A stretch of 64,000 nucleotides of DNA from CAZCTC01 sp964501335. GTDB lineage: Bacteria > Chloroflexota > Anaerolineae > B4-G1 > SLSP01. The position numbers and the translations under genes were made by a program. Below are positions 38,555-48,109 of this stretch, in pieces. The stretch is from contig CAZCTC010000012.1 of assembly GCA_964501335.1 (NCBI GenBank), positions 92,818 to 156,817 on the forward strand, in the 5' to 3' direction. The notes under the pieces were generated by a model. It did no database searches. It worked only from the letters and a program-made list of their open reading frames with translations, and was not told where the DNA came from. Positions within the stretch are counted from its first letter, which is position 1. The number at the start of each line of letters is the position of its first letter.

Positions 38555-38895
38555 TTTATTTTTCTCGCATCCTCGCAGGAGAGGGTTAGGATCACAGTTA
38601 ACTGTGGATGAAATTTTACTGCAAAAAAAGTATGCCAAAAATGTTTTTCTATTCCCCCTCATATCCCCCCTGCCCCCTTCTCCCCCCGCAAGCGGGGGAA
38701 GAAGGGGGAGTATAAAATGCAATTTGTGGCCCGCCGCGGCCGCGGCGGGCCACAAATTGCTTAACTTTCCCCCCTTTCCCTCGGGGGAAAGGGGGGCAGG
38801 GGGGATAGGGGGAATTAAAAAGCACTCTTTGGTAGTTCTATTGGGCGGACATGGTTTCTTGAGACTTACCCGGGCGCGCGAGAAAGATAAAAAAT
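38555..38895 (+). repeat. R2 three-palindrome element, copy 3
   Basis: Same order as copy 2: AGGATCACAGTTAACTGTGG, CTCCCCCCGCAAGCGGGGGA, TTTGTGGCCCGCCGCGGCCG with its complement, CCCCTTTCCCTCGGGGGAAA, then AGCACTCTTTGGTAGTTCTA and TTGGGCGGACATGG. It separates the LarA-family gene from gnd. Confidence 0.88.
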
Positions 38896-38926
38896 GGGGA
38901 TTCAGTCATCAACAAGGAGAATTGTT

Positions 38927-40363
38927 ATGCCATCTGCCGATATCGGGATTGCAGGTTTGGGGGTTATGGGGCGGATGCTGGCCCGTAACCTGGAACGTCA
39001 CGGCTGGCGGGTCGCCGGCTACGATCTGGACGCTCAGAAGGTCGCTGCCTTCGCCGAATCCGGCAAGCAGCTTTACGGCTACACCGACCCGGCCGAATTT
39101 ATCGCCGTCCTGGAAAAGCCGCGCCGCATTTTAATCATGGTGCCGGCCGGTCGACCCGTCGACAGCGCCATCGACGGTTTCAAAGCTTATCTGGAAGCCG
39201 GCGATCTCTTGATCGACGGCGGAAATTCTCACTATACCGATACCGAGCGTCGCGGCCGCGAGTTGGAAGCGTCGGGATTGCTCTTCATCGGAACGGGAGT
39301 CAGCGGCGGCGAATACGGCGCTCTGTGGGGACCGGCCATCATGCCCGGCGGGCAGCCCCAGGCGTGGAGCCATGTCAAACCGCTCTTTGAAGCGATTGCG
39401 GCGCGAGTCAATGATGAACCCTGCGTGGCTTATATGGGACCGCGCGGCGCGGGACATTACGTCAAAATGGTCCACAACGGCATCGAATATGCCGATATGC
39501 AGCTGATCGCCGAGGCTTACGATCTGCTGCATCGCGGATTGGGATTCAGCAACGCCGAATTGCAGGCCATCTTTACGGAATGGAACGCCGGCGAACTGAA
39601 ATCCTACCTGATCGAAATCACGGCGCAGATCCTGGGCCGCATCGACGAAGAGACCGGCGAGTCGCTGGTCGAGCTGATCCTGGACGAGGCGCAGCACAAA
39701 GGCACCGGGCAATGGACCTCCCAGTCGGCTTTCGACCTGGGAGCGCCGATCCCTACCATCAATGCGGCCGTGACAATGCGCTTTCTCTCGGCGCGCAAGG
39801 AAGAGCGCGTGGATGCCTTCAAGGCGCTGCGAAATTCGATGGGCGTAGAAGTGTCGGGCATGGATGCAGCTGCGCGAGAAGCGGCGGTCCAGATGGTGCG
39901 CGAGGCGCTCTACGCGGCGAAGATCTGTTCTTATGCTCAGGGATTCGCGCTGCTGCGTTCGGCAAGCCGTGAATATGATTATGAGCTCAATTACGGAGAG
40001 ATTGCCCGGATCTGGCGAGGCGGCTGCATTATCCGGGCGGTCTTTTTGGATAAGATCCGGGCCGCCTATGCCCGTCGGTCGGATCTGCCCAATCTCCTTT
40101 TGGATGAGGAGTTTGCCCGGGCTGTGTCGGTGCGGCAGGATTCGCTGCGGCAGTTTGTCCAGACAGCGGCGGGGCGTGGGATTCCGGCGCTGGCTTTCTG
40201 CACGGCGCTGGCCTATTACGATGCTTACAGTTCGCCGCGACTGCCGGCCAATCTGATTCAGGCCCAGCGGGATTATTTTGGAGCCCATACCTACCGGCGT
40301 ATCGATAAGGACGGCGTTTTCCATACCGAATGGATGGATTGGACGCAGCCGCCGGAAGGGTAG
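38927..40363 (+). CDS. gnd: 6-phosphogluconate dehydrogenase, decarboxylating
   Basis: 478 residues from ATG 38927 (AAGGAGA at 38914-38920). It has the full-length Gnd domain order with GLGVMGRMLARNL, GGNSHYTDTERR, GTGVSGGEYGA, GAGHYVKMVHNGIEYADMQ, and DEAQHKGTGQWTSQSAFDL, all near the active site. It converts 6-phosphogluconate to ribulose 5-phosphate and CO2. The second beta strand ends in AGYDLD, with an acidic residue where NADP enzymes have Asn-Arg, so NAD+ may be preferred. The C-terminal tail DYFGAHTYRRID closes the active site. Operon neighbours are larA-like and pfk. Confidence 0.9.
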   Translation: MPSADIGIAGLGVMGRMLARNLERHGWRVAGYDLDAQKVAAFAESGKQLYGYTDPAEFIAVLEKPRRILIMVPAGRPVDSAIDGFKAYLEAGDLLIDGGNSHYTDTERRGRELEASGLLFIGTGVSGGEYGALWGPAIMPGGQPQAWSHVKPLFEAIAARVNDEPCVAYMGPRGAGHYVKMVHNGIEYADMQLIAEAYDLLHRGLGFSNAELQAIFTEWNAGELKSYLIEITAQILGRIDEETGESLVELILDEAQHKGTGQWTSQSAFDLGAPIPTINAAVTMRFLSARKEERVDAFKALRNSMGVEVSGMDAAAREAAVQMVREALYAAKICSYAQGFALLRSASREYDYELNYGEIARIWRGGCIIRAVFLDKIRAAYARRSDLPNLLLDEEFARAVSVRQDSLRQFVQTAAGRGIPALAFCTALAYYDAYSSPRLPANLIQAQRDYFGAHTYRRIDKDGVFHTEWMDWTQPPEG

Positions 40364-40380
40364 AGACAACATATGAATTT

Positions 40381-40416
40381 TTATTTTTTCGCGCGCGTCA
40401 GCGCGCGAAAAAATAA
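40381..40416. terminator. 16-bp hairpin between gnd and pfk
   Basis: Arms TTATTTTTTCGCGCGC and complement around GTCA. AGGAG for the next gene lies just after it. Confidence 0.7.
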
Positions 40417-40436
40417 ATAAAAAAGGAGTGATGGAG

Positions 40437-41720
40437 ATGCCCAAAAATGTCATTGTTGCACAAAGCGGCGGCCCGACTCCCGTCATCAATGCCTCACTGC
40501 GGGGCGTCATCGACGGCTGCCGGGCCTACCCCGACCGCTTTGGGACCGTCTATGCCGGCGTTCACGGCGTGGAAGGCGTCCTGAAAGAAGAATTACTCGA
40601 TCTTTCGGCTCAGCCTGCCGATGAAATTGCGCTGCTGAGTTCAACCCCGGCCGCGGGCGCCTCGGGAACCTGCCGTTACAAGCTGAAGAGCAAGCAGCAG
40701 GAGGATTTCGACCGCTTGATCGCCGTCTTCAAAGCGCACGACATCGGCTATTTCTTTTACAACGGCGGCAACGATTCGATGGATACCGCGAATAAAGTGG
40801 CGGCGCTGGCCCGCGAACGCGGCCTCGACCTGATTGCCGTCGGCGTTCCCAAAACGATCGACAACGATGTCGGCGATGCCGAATTCAAAGTGATCGATCA
40901 TACGCCGGGATACGGCAGCGTGGCCCGTTACTGGGCCTTGAATATCCAGAATGCCAACCAGGAAAATATGGGCTCCTGCCCGGCCGATCCGGTGCTGGTC
41001 ATCCAGGCGATGGGGCGCAAGATCGGCTATATCCCGGCGGCGGCCCGGCTGGCCGATCCGCAGCGCGAGATGCCTCTCTTGATCGTGATGACCGAATCGA
41101 AGATCACGCTGCCCGAGCTGGCCGATCAGGTCAACGGGCTGCTCAAGCAGCAGGGGCGGGCCATCGTGGTGGTCAGCGAGGGATTCGATGCCGGCGATAT
41201 CGGAGCCCGCAAGGACAGCTTCGGCCATGCCGAATTCGGCGCGAGCCAGCAGCAGGTGGCGCAGGCCGTGATCAATTATCTCAACGGCGTGGGGCTGGCG
41301 GCTCACGGTTCGGCCCGGGCCAATATTCCCGGCACCGATCAACGCCATGCCATGATCTATGCTTCGACGGTAGATCTGGAAGAGGCTTATCGCGTCGGGT
41401 TGAAGGCGGCGCAGATCGCGGCTGAGGACGGCTCGGGCTATATGGCGACAATTTTACGCAATCCCGGGCCCTATTATCAGGTGCGTTATGACAAAGTGCC
41501 GTTGGAAGTGGTGGCTAATTCGGAGCGTTTCTTCCCGGAGGCCTGGATTGCGGCTTCGCGCACCGATGTGACGGATGAATATGTGGCCTATGCGCGGCCG
41601 TTGATCGGGGATCACTGGCCGTCGATCCCGTTAGTGAATGGGATTCAGCGCTTTGCGCAGCTGCGGCCCATTTTTGCGGAACAAAAATTGGGGGTCTATG
41701 TGCCGCAGGCCTATCGGTAG
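40437..41720 (+). CDS. Phosphofructokinase, probably PPi-dependent
   Basis: 427 residues from ATG 40437 (AGGAG at 40424-40428). N-terminal loop AQSGGPTPVINASL; the phosphate-donor loop YNGGNDSMDTA has Asn-Asp-Ser where ATP enzymes have Asp-Gly-Ser, and PKTIDNDV carries the Lys-containing motif of the PPi-type enzymes. Both point to pyrophosphate as donor. Product is fructose 1,6-bisphosphate, reversible with PPi. With gnd it would feed sugar phosphates from uronates into central metabolism. Confidence 0.82.
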   Translation: MPKNVIVAQSGGPTPVINASLRGVIDGCRAYPDRFGTVYAGVHGVEGVLKEELLDLSAQPADEIALLSSTPAAGASGTCRYKLKSKQQEDFDRLIAVFKAHDIGYFFYNGGNDSMDTANKVAALARERGLDLIAVGVPKTIDNDVGDAEFKVIDHTPGYGSVARYWALNIQNANQENMGSCPADPVLVIQAMGRKIGYIPAAARLADPQREMPLLIVMTESKITLPELADQVNGLLKQQGRAIVVVSEGFDAGDIGARKDSFGHAEFGASQQQVAQAVINYLNGVGLAAHGSARANIPGTDQRHAMIYASTVDLEEAYRVGLKAAQIAAEDGSGYMATILRNPGPYYQVRYDKVPLEVVANSERFFPEAWIAASRTDVTDEYVAYARPLIGDHWPSIPLVNGIQRFAQLRPIFAEQKLGVYVPQAYR

Positions 41721-41729
41721 GTTGTAAAA

Positions 41730-41905
41730 AATAAACGACCTGTGCGGTTAACATTTTAGCATCCCGCAAGAGGCTTGTGCGGGGTAAAAGACGACGCGCG
41801 GGATGGCGGGAGAGAATTTTTTTGTTCATTTTTCGGCGGCTTTCTGAAGCCGCCGAAAAATGGCCTTTCTTTTTCATGTTTTTCGGGCTTATTGCAGAGG
41901 TTGAA
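41730..41905 (-). repeat. R1 hairpin repeat copy, reverse flanks
   Basis: GACCTGTGCGGTTAACATTT, CATCCCGCAAGAGGC, AAGACGACGCGCGGGATGG, GGGAGAGAATTTTTTTG, then perfect arms 41827-41842 and 41847-41862. The loop is TCTG, although the flanks are in the reverse orientation where CAGA is expected. Confidence 0.85.
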
Positions 41906-41910
41906 GTAAG

Positions 41911-41952
41911 TTTATATTTTCGCGCGCCTTCTGAGGCGCGCGAAAATATAAA
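41911..41952. terminator. 19-bp hairpin before the pectate lyase gene
   Basis: Arms 41911-41929 and 41934-41952 (TTTATATTTTCGCGCGCCT), perfect, loop TCTG. It shares its inner stem with the hairpin inside the gene at the left end (712-749). Confidence 0.75.
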
Positions 41953-41971
41953 AATAAAATAAGGAGTGGCT

Positions 41972-44900
41972 ATGAAACGCGCTTATGGTTCGATTGTTTT
42001 GGGATTGGCCAGCGCTTTTTTGATGCTGGTTCTGGTTTTGAATGTCGTGCCGGCTAGGGCAGCGCATACCATTGCCTTTTCCGACGACTTTGAAGACGGA
42101 AATGCCGACGGCTGGACGGTTCAATCCGGCAACTGGAGCGTGGCGACTGACACCACGCGGGTTTATTACGGCGTCAACAGCACCGCCAACAATGCGCGAA
42201 CCGTTATTACCGAGACGGGAGTCGCCGGCTCTAACCTCTGGACCGATTATTCACTGCGGGCCCGGGTCAAAGTGGTGAGCGGTACCTATTTCGGCATGCT
42301 CATGGTCCGCTATCAGGATGCCCGGAACTATTATTTTGTGACCCTGCGGACCAACGGAACCGTGGAACTGCGGAAATTCTACAACAATAGTTCTGCGGGG
42401 ACCCTGGGAAGCGCGACCAATGTCGTCACGACGGGAGTCTGGTATACGGCGGAGGTCCAGGTGCGGGGGCTCGACTTCCGGGTCTTGCTCAACGATCAGC
42501 CCATTATCACCGCCACCGATACCTTCTCCGCCACTCCCTATTTCACCCAGGGGACCGTGGCCCTGGGCGTGGATCGGTCCGGCGTTTACTTTGACGATGT
42601 GCAGGTAACCGACCTCCGCGTCTTCACGTTGACCACCGTTGCGGTGGGCGACGGTCTGATCCAGAGCACGCCGGCCGGGATCGATTGCGGCGCTACGTGC
42701 AGTGCTGTTTATGATGCCGATACCGTCGTTACGTTGACCGCGGTGCCGACGACGGGTTCTGCCTTTGCCGGCTGGATCGGGGCATGCAGCGGGCAGGGGG
42801 AATGTGTTGTGCCGATGACCGCCTCCCGCATGGTGACGGCTGTCTTCGCGCCGGAGGCGCAGCCGGCGATGGTCATCTACAAAACCGGCAGCGGCCATGG
42901 GACCGTCGCCAGCGATCCGGCGGGAATCGATTGCGGCCCGATCTGTTACGCCGGTTTTGCGGCCGACAGCGTCATCACCCTGACAGCTACCGCCGACGGG
43001 GATTCTATTTTCAGCGGCTGGAGCGGCGCCTGCACCGGCAGCGCTTCGACCTGCACCGTCACGATGGCGGCAGCCCGGAATGTCACGGCCTCCTTTGCCA
43101 TTCAGATTTTCGACCTGAACGTCGTGCGCGACGGCACCGGCGGCGGGACCGTGACGAGCGTCCCGGCCGGGATCAACTGCGGCAGCGCTTGTTCGGCTTC
43201 CTATAACATCAACACCGTCATTACCCTGACGGCCGTACCGACGACCCATTCCCGTTTTGCGGGCTGGAGCGGCGGTGGCTGCACGGGCATCGGAAGCTGC
43301 ATCGTTACGCTGGGCGGCGCTCAGACCGTCACCGCCACGTTTGATTGGATCACTTACACCCTGACGAGCCATCGGATCGGCAGCGGTGCGGGCAGTCTGA
43401 GCAGTTCACCGGCGGGGATCGATAATTGCACCGGCGAAAGCTGTTTCGCCGTCTTCAATTCCGGCACTGCCGTCACGTTGACCGCTGCGCCGGCGACCGG
43501 TTCGACCTTCACCGGGTGGAGCGGAGCGTGCGCGGGCACGGGAAGCTGCACCACGACGATGGATGCCGGCAAAGAGATCACCGCTGAGTTCTCCTTGATC
43601 CCTTATCCTTTGACGATCTATACCGGCGGCAGCGGCAGCGGCGTGGTCACCAGCAGCCCGAACGGCATCGACTGCGGCGTCACCTGCTCGGTCAATTTCG
43701 ATTACGGCTCGGTCATCACTCTGACGGCCGTTCCCACCACCGGATCGATCTTTGTCGGCTGGTTGGGCGGCGGTTGTACGGGGAACGGCGTGTGCGTCAT
43801 GCCGATTGAGTCAAGCGAGACAATCACCGCCGTCTTTGCGGCGGCGGCGCAGCCGATGCTGGTCACTTATGCCGGCGGCAACGGCAGCGGTTCGATCGCC
43901 AGTCTGCCGGCGGGGATCAACTGCGGGGCGACCTGCTACGCGAGCTATGTCACCGGCACCGTCGTCACCCTGACCGCGACCCCGGCGGCCGGATCGCACT
44001 TCCTGGGCTGGTGCGGAGCCTGTACCGGAACCGGCGCGTGCCGGGTTACGATGGCGGGGTCGCAGCGGGTGCGGGCGGTCTTTGCCCGCGATTCGGCGGC
44101 GCTCTTGCAGGACAACTTCGAGGCCGGGACCGGTCAATGGACTCCGGTGAGCGGCAGTTGGTCGATCACCACTGATGGGACGGCCGTCTACAGCCAGTCT
44201 TCGACCACCGTGCAATCGCTGGCGGTGGCGGGCAGTACCGCCTGGACCGACTATGCCATTCAGGCGCGGGTGAAGCCGGAAGGCGGGAAGTACGGGATGC
44301 TGGTCGTGCGGCAGTCGGGCGGGGAATATTATCTTATGGCCCTGCGTACCGACAACGGCAAGATCGAACTGAAGAAGATGGCGGCGAACGGCTCTTCGGT
44401 AGGGCTGGGCAGCGTCAATGCGGGGATTGTCCCGGGCGTCTGGTACACGGCCACCTTTGAAGTGGTGGGGAATACTTTGCGCGCCTTCGTCAACGGCGTG
44501 CCGGTCATCACGCGTACCGATACCAGCGCCACACCGCCGCTGACTCGCGGTTCGGTCGGTCTGGGGGCGTTGAATACCGGGGTGGAATTCGACGACGTGA
44601 TCGTTACCAATCTGGTGCCGATTTATACCCTGGAGATCCATCACGGCGGAAGCGGCACGGGACATGTGAGCAGCGCGCCGGCCGGGCTGGATTGCGATTT
44701 GCACTGCCGGGCGGAGCTGGATCGCGGCAGCGTGATCACTCTCACGGCGACCCCCGACGCCGGCTCCAGCTTTGTCGGCTGGATGGGCGCGGGCTGCTCC
44801 GGTCCCGGTCCCTGCGTGATCGTTTCCGATGCGTCGAAGTCGGTGACGGCAATTTTCGCCGCGACAGCGCGGCCCAACCTGATCGTTTACAGGGGCGGCA

Positions 44901-46603
44901 CGGGCAGCGGCGTCATCACCAGCACGCCGGCCGCTATCGATTGCGGCGACGGCTGTCTGGGTGACTTTGCTCTCAACACCGTGGTCACTCTGACCGCCGC
45001 CCCGAGTCGTTTCTCCGGATTCACCGGGTGGAGCGGCGCGTGCAGCGGCACCGGAGCATGCGTGCTCACCATGGCGGAAGCCAAAGCCGTCACGGCCACC
45101 TTTACCTATCTCACCTATCCGCTTACCGTCATCAAAAACGGCAATCGGACCGGCACCGTTACCAGCAACCCGGCCGGCCTGGCCTGCGGCCTCACCTGCA
45201 CCGTTACTGCCGGCGGCTTTATCACCCTCACCGCCGTGCCCGATCCAGGTTTCTTCTTCGCGGGCTGGAGCGGCGGCGGGTGCAGCGGCCGCGGTGCCTG
45301 CGTGGTCGCGATGGACAATGCGCAGCAGGTCACGGCGACCTTCAACTTCTACAGCATCCATTTGCCGATTGTAGCGGGGAATGTGGCTGTTGTGAACCTC
45401 TCGCCGATCTATGTCGCGCCGACGGGCAACGATCAAAACAGCGGGACCATCACCGCACCGCTGAAGACTTTGAACCGGGCGCTGGCTTTGATCCAACCGG
45501 GACGGACCGTCTATCTGCGCGGGGGGGAGTACTTCTACAGCGAGACCTTCACGCTGACCCAGAGCGCCAATGCCGTCAATCGCTATCGGATCTGGGCCTA
45601 TCCTGGTGAAACGCCCGTACTCGACTTCTCGGGGGCGGCGTTCGGGATGCGCGGGTTCGCCATCCTGGGCAACTACTGGCACATTAAAGGGCTGGAGATC
45701 AAGAATGCGCCCGATAATGCGATCAAGATCGAAGGCAATATGAACATCGTCGAGAACTGCGTCTTCCATCACAACCAGGATACCGGGTTGCAGATCGGGT
45801 TGGAGACGACTTCCGTCAACCCGACGGGGAATATCGCGGCCTACAACGAGATCATTAACTGCGATTCGTACCGTAACTTTGATGTGGCGACCAACGGTTC
45901 CAATGCCGACGGCTTTGCCTGTAAGTTGAACTCCGGGAAGGGAAATGTTTTCCGCGGCTGCCGCGCCTGGGAGAATTCCGACGACGGGTGGGATATGTTT
46001 ATTACCAACTTCCCGATCGTGGTAGAAGATTCCTGGACCTGGCACAACGGAGATCGGACCCTCTTCGGGAGTCCGGCCGCCTGGGGCGGTAACGGCAACG
46101 GGTTCAAAGTGGGCGGCAATGCCAACAACGGGGCGCACATCCTGCGCAACTGCGTGGCGTTCGACCATCAATACGGCGACGGCTCCGTCACCAAGGGGTT
46201 CGATCAGAACCACAATCTGAGCGGGGTGACGATCTACAACTGTACCGCGTGGGACAATCAGACCAACTATTCGTTTACCGAGACCCCGAACGACGGTTCG
46301 CACCATGTTTTCAAGAACAATGTGGGGTTCAACTGGACGATCAGCAATGTAGCGACTGTTTCCGATTCCGTGCAGATCAACAACAGCTGGAACCTGACCG
46401 TCACGGCGAATATCAGCGACTTTCTCAGTCTGGCGCCGGCACTGGCCGCCGCTCCCCGTCAAGCCGACGGGAGTCTGCCGGCCAACGATTTTGCCCGGTT
46501 GGCAGCGGGCAGCGATTTGATCGATCAAGGCGTGGATGTGGGGCTGCCCTATTTCGGGACGGCTCCGGATCTGGGCGCTTTTGAGTTCTGTCCGGCGCCT
46601 TAG
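41972..46603 (+). CDS. Secreted PL9-like pectate lyase with InlB-like repeats
   Basis: 1543 residues from ATG 41972 (AAGGAG at 41961-41966). Signal peptide SIVLGLASAFLMLVLVLNVV. Next is a concanavalin-like/LamG-type domain (about 30-210), six ~75-residue repeats of the divergent InlB B-repeat type (phrases like PAGIDCGATC, VTLTA, FAGWSGACSG, VTATF) with conserved Cys, a second concanavalin-like domain (about 715-885), three more repeats (about 890-1125), and a C-terminal right-handed beta-helix (about 1145-1540). The helix has the PL9 phrases YVAPTGNDQNSGTI, NADGFACKL, GNVFRGCRAWENSDDGWDM and NGFKVGG, with the catalytic-type Lys and Ca-binding Asp. It would cut pectate outside the cell. Confidence 0.85.
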   Translation: MKRAYGSIVLGLASAFLMLVLVLNVVPARAAHTIAFSDDFEDGNADGWTVQSGNWSVATDTTRVYYGVNSTANNARTVITETGVAGSNLWTDYSLRARVKVVSGTYFGMLMVRYQDARNYYFVTLRTNGTVELRKFYNNSSAGTLGSATNVVTTGVWYTAEVQVRGLDFRVLLNDQPIITATDTFSATPYFTQGTVALGVDRSGVYFDDVQVTDLRVFTLTTVAVGDGLIQSTPAGIDCGATCSAVYDADTVVTLTAVPTTGSAFAGWIGACSGQGECVVPMTASRMVTAVFAPEAQPAMVIYKTGSGHGTVASDPAGIDCGPICYAGFAADSVITLTATADGDSIFSGWSGACTGSASTCTVTMAAARNVTASFAIQIFDLNVVRDGTGGGTVTSVPAGINCGSACSASYNINTVITLTAVPTTHSRFAGWSGGGCTGIGSCIVTLGGAQTVTATFDWITYTLTSHRIGSGAGSLSSSPAGIDNCTGESCFAVFNSGTAVTLTAAPATGSTFTGWSGACAGTGSCTTTMDAGKEITAEFSLIPYPLTIYTGGSGSGVVTSSPNGIDCGVTCSVNFDYGSVITLTAVPTTGSIFVGWLGGGCTGNGVCVMPIESSETITAVFAAAAQPMLVTYAGGNGSGSIASLPAGINCGATCYASYVTGTVVTLTATPAAGSHFLGWCGACTGTGACRVTMAGSQRVRAVFARDSAALLQDNFEAGTGQWTPVSGSWSITTDGTAVYSQSSTTVQSLAVAGSTAWTDYAIQARVKPEGGKYGMLVVRQSGGEYYLMALRTDNGKIELKKMAANGSSVGLGSVNAGIVPGVWYTATFEVVGNTLRAFVNGVPVITRTDTSATPPLTRGSVGLGALNTGVEFDDVIVTNLVPIYTLEIHHGGSGTGHVSSAPAGLDCDLHCRAELDRGSVITLTATPDAGSSFVGWMGAGCSGPGPCVIVSDASKSVTAIFAATARPNLIVYRGGTGSGVITSTPAAIDCGDGCLGDFALNTVVTLTAAPSRFSGFTGWSGACSGTGACVLTMAEAKAVTATFTYLTYPLTVIKNGNRTGTVTSNPAGLACGLTCTVTAGGFITLTAVPDPGFFFAGWSGGGCSGRGACVVAMDNAQQVTATFNFYSIHLPIVAGNVAVVNLSPIYVAPTGNDQNSGTITAPLKTLNRALALIQPGRTVYLRGGEYFYSETFTLTQSANAVNRYRIWAYPGETPVLDFSGAAFGMRGFAILGNYWHIKGLEIKNAPDNAIKIEGNMNIVENCVFHHNQDTGLQIGLETTSVNPTGNIAAYNEIINCDSYRNFDVATNGSNADGFACKLNSGKGNVFRGCRAWENSDDGWDMFITNFPIVVEDSWTWHNGDRTLFGSPAAWGGNGNGFKVGGNANNGAHILRNCVAFDHQYGDGSVTKGFDQNHNLSGVTIYNCTAWDNQTNYSFTETPNDGSHHVFKNNVGFNWTISNVATVSDSVQINNSWNLTVTANISDFLSLAPALAAAPRQADGSLPANDFARLAAGSDLIDQGVDVGLPYFGTAPDLGAFEFCPAP

Positions 46604-46631
46604 ATCGGGGGACTGGAAGAGTGGAAGATGA

Positions 46632-46666
46632 AATTCGCGCCGCCCTTGAAGAGGGCGGCGCGAATT
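46632..46666. terminator. Hairpin after the pectate lyase gene
   Basis: Arms AATTCGCGCCGCCC (46632-46645) and complement (46653-46666) around TTGAAGA. Confidence 0.65.
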
Positions 46667-46785
46667 ACCGTTTTTAATAAGAATGGTTGCTCACAAGAAA
46701 CGACGGGGAAAAGGTTTTTGATCTTGATGGTAAAATGAGTAAAGATAAGAGGACGTTTTAATCTCAGAAAGGGGGAAGAGAATTT

Positions 46786-48072
46786 ATGTCTTCAAAAGAG
46801 CATTCTGAGGGTAGCCGTAAACCTGAGGGGAAAACCGTACCTGCCTCAACTTCTGAGGCTCCAGATATATTATCTCCTCAGTCAATTTCACCGTCAGGAT
46901 TGTTGAATCCAGCTCGAAATATCGATCCTTCGATGTTAAATCCCCGGAGTTTACTTCAAATTCAGCGGTCATTGGGAAACGGCTCTGTGGGGAACTTATT
47001 ATCCAGAGCCAGGATGTCTTCTGAGAAAGGGAAGCCTCTTGTTCCATCTATTCAGGAGAATAGAAAATCTTCCCCTGTATTCAGATCCTTGCAAAATAAT
47101 TCTGGAAAAAAGCCATATATTCAGCGTATGATCATTAGCGACAATATGGAGAAAGATGATCAATACCAGAAAGTAAGGGATTTTCTGATTAAAAATCAGG
47201 GGATTCAGGGGAATATAGTGAAACCAGGGGAGGAAGTTAATTTAACTCAGGCAAAATCAGATGAGCCTATTTATGTAATTCAACATGGCTCTGCACCGGG
47301 GGAAGATAAGCAGGGTACTATTATGGGGCAAACGCCCCAGATGTTTTTTGCAATGTTAAAAAAAATGGGTTTTAATCCTCAAAAACATACAGGGGATATC
47401 GTTCTATATTCCTGTTATTCTGCCTTTAAAAGGCGCGAGGAAGATACCACTTTTGCTCAAGTTCTTTCCCAAATATTAAAGGAAAATGGTTACAAGGGTT
47501 CTGTTTCCGGCGTCAACGGGACTCTTAATCCATTTGATAAAAGAAAAGAGGATACGGAAGAATCTTTATGGCAAGGAGATCCGAATTTTATTCGGATCAA
47601 AAAAATAAAAGACAGTTTGTGGATGCAACTTGATGAAATGAATCAGGTTGTTGAGCATTTGGATAGGGATAAATACAGTAAAAGAAGCAAGCTCAGGAAA
47701 AATGCTTTGGGTAAAGTCAAAACCTATTTGAAGCATGGTTTGTATGCTTTGGAATCATGTGATTTTACGATTAAGGAGTTGGATAAAACCAGCCCGACCG
47801 TTATATCATTAAAAAAATGGAGAGAAGAGACTCTGAATTTGTTTATAGAAGTTAATTCATTGATCGGGGATCATACAAGGCTTAATGAATTAGAAAAAGA
47901 AAAGCGGCTTAAGTTAAAGGTGGCTCTTGAAAAACTTACTGGACCAAGGCGGAAATATGATTTCCAAATGTTAGAGCAGAGGTATATAAAAGAGAGGTCT
48001 GTGTTGGGGGATCGTACCGGTGCAATGAATGACAGTGTGTTTAAGAAACTTGACTTAGTAAAATATAGTTAA
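46786..48072 (+). CDS. eCIS-tag-like protein with a clan-CD-like Cys/His pair, AT-rich
   Basis: 428 residues. The N-terminal part resembles the leader of eCIS-associated proteins (LLQIQRSLGNGSVGNLL, about 57-73, then YIQRM). The middle has PIYVIQHGSA (His167-Gly) and GDIVLYSCYSAF (Cys210). That is the hydrophobic-HG then hydrophobic-x-Cys arrangement of clan CD cysteine peptidases (caspase, C80/MARTX type), 43 residues apart. The C-terminal ~200 residues are charged, helical and unknown. Codon use is clearly AT-richer than that of the neighbours, suggesting transfer. GGGGGAAGAG precedes the ATG. Toxin or effector role is inferred; no immunity gene is obvious. Confidence 0.6.
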   Translation: MSSKEHSEGSRKPEGKTVPASTSEAPDILSPQSISPSGLLNPARNIDPSMLNPRSLLQIQRSLGNGSVGNLLSRARMSSEKGKPLVPSIQENRKSSPVFRSLQNNSGKKPYIQRMIISDNMEKDDQYQKVRDFLIKNQGIQGNIVKPGEEVNLTQAKSDEPIYVIQHGSAPGEDKQGTIMGQTPQMFFAMLKKMGFNPQKHTGDIVLYSCYSAFKRREEDTTFAQVLSQILKENGYKGSVSGVNGTLNPFDKRKEDTEESLWQGDPNFIRIKKIKDSLWMQLDEMNQVVEHLDRDKYSKRSKLRKNALGKVKTYLKHGLYALESCDFTIKELDKTSPTVISLKKWREETLNLFIEVNSLIGDHTRLNELEKEKRLKLKVALEKLTGPRRKYDFQMLEQRYIKERSVLGDRTGAMNDSVFKKLDLVKYS

Positions 48073-48109
48073 TCGGAATTGTGATGTTTGAAAACAGCCT
48101 TCGCTTGCG

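Noticed and set aside
38604..39134. Plus-strand frame from R2 into gnd
   Set aside because: R2 sequence followed by an out-of-frame read of gnd.
43811..46528. 905-codon minus-strand frame opposite the pectate lyase gene
   Set aside because: A shadow of the high-GC repeat-rich coding strand; no ribosome site or recognisable domain.
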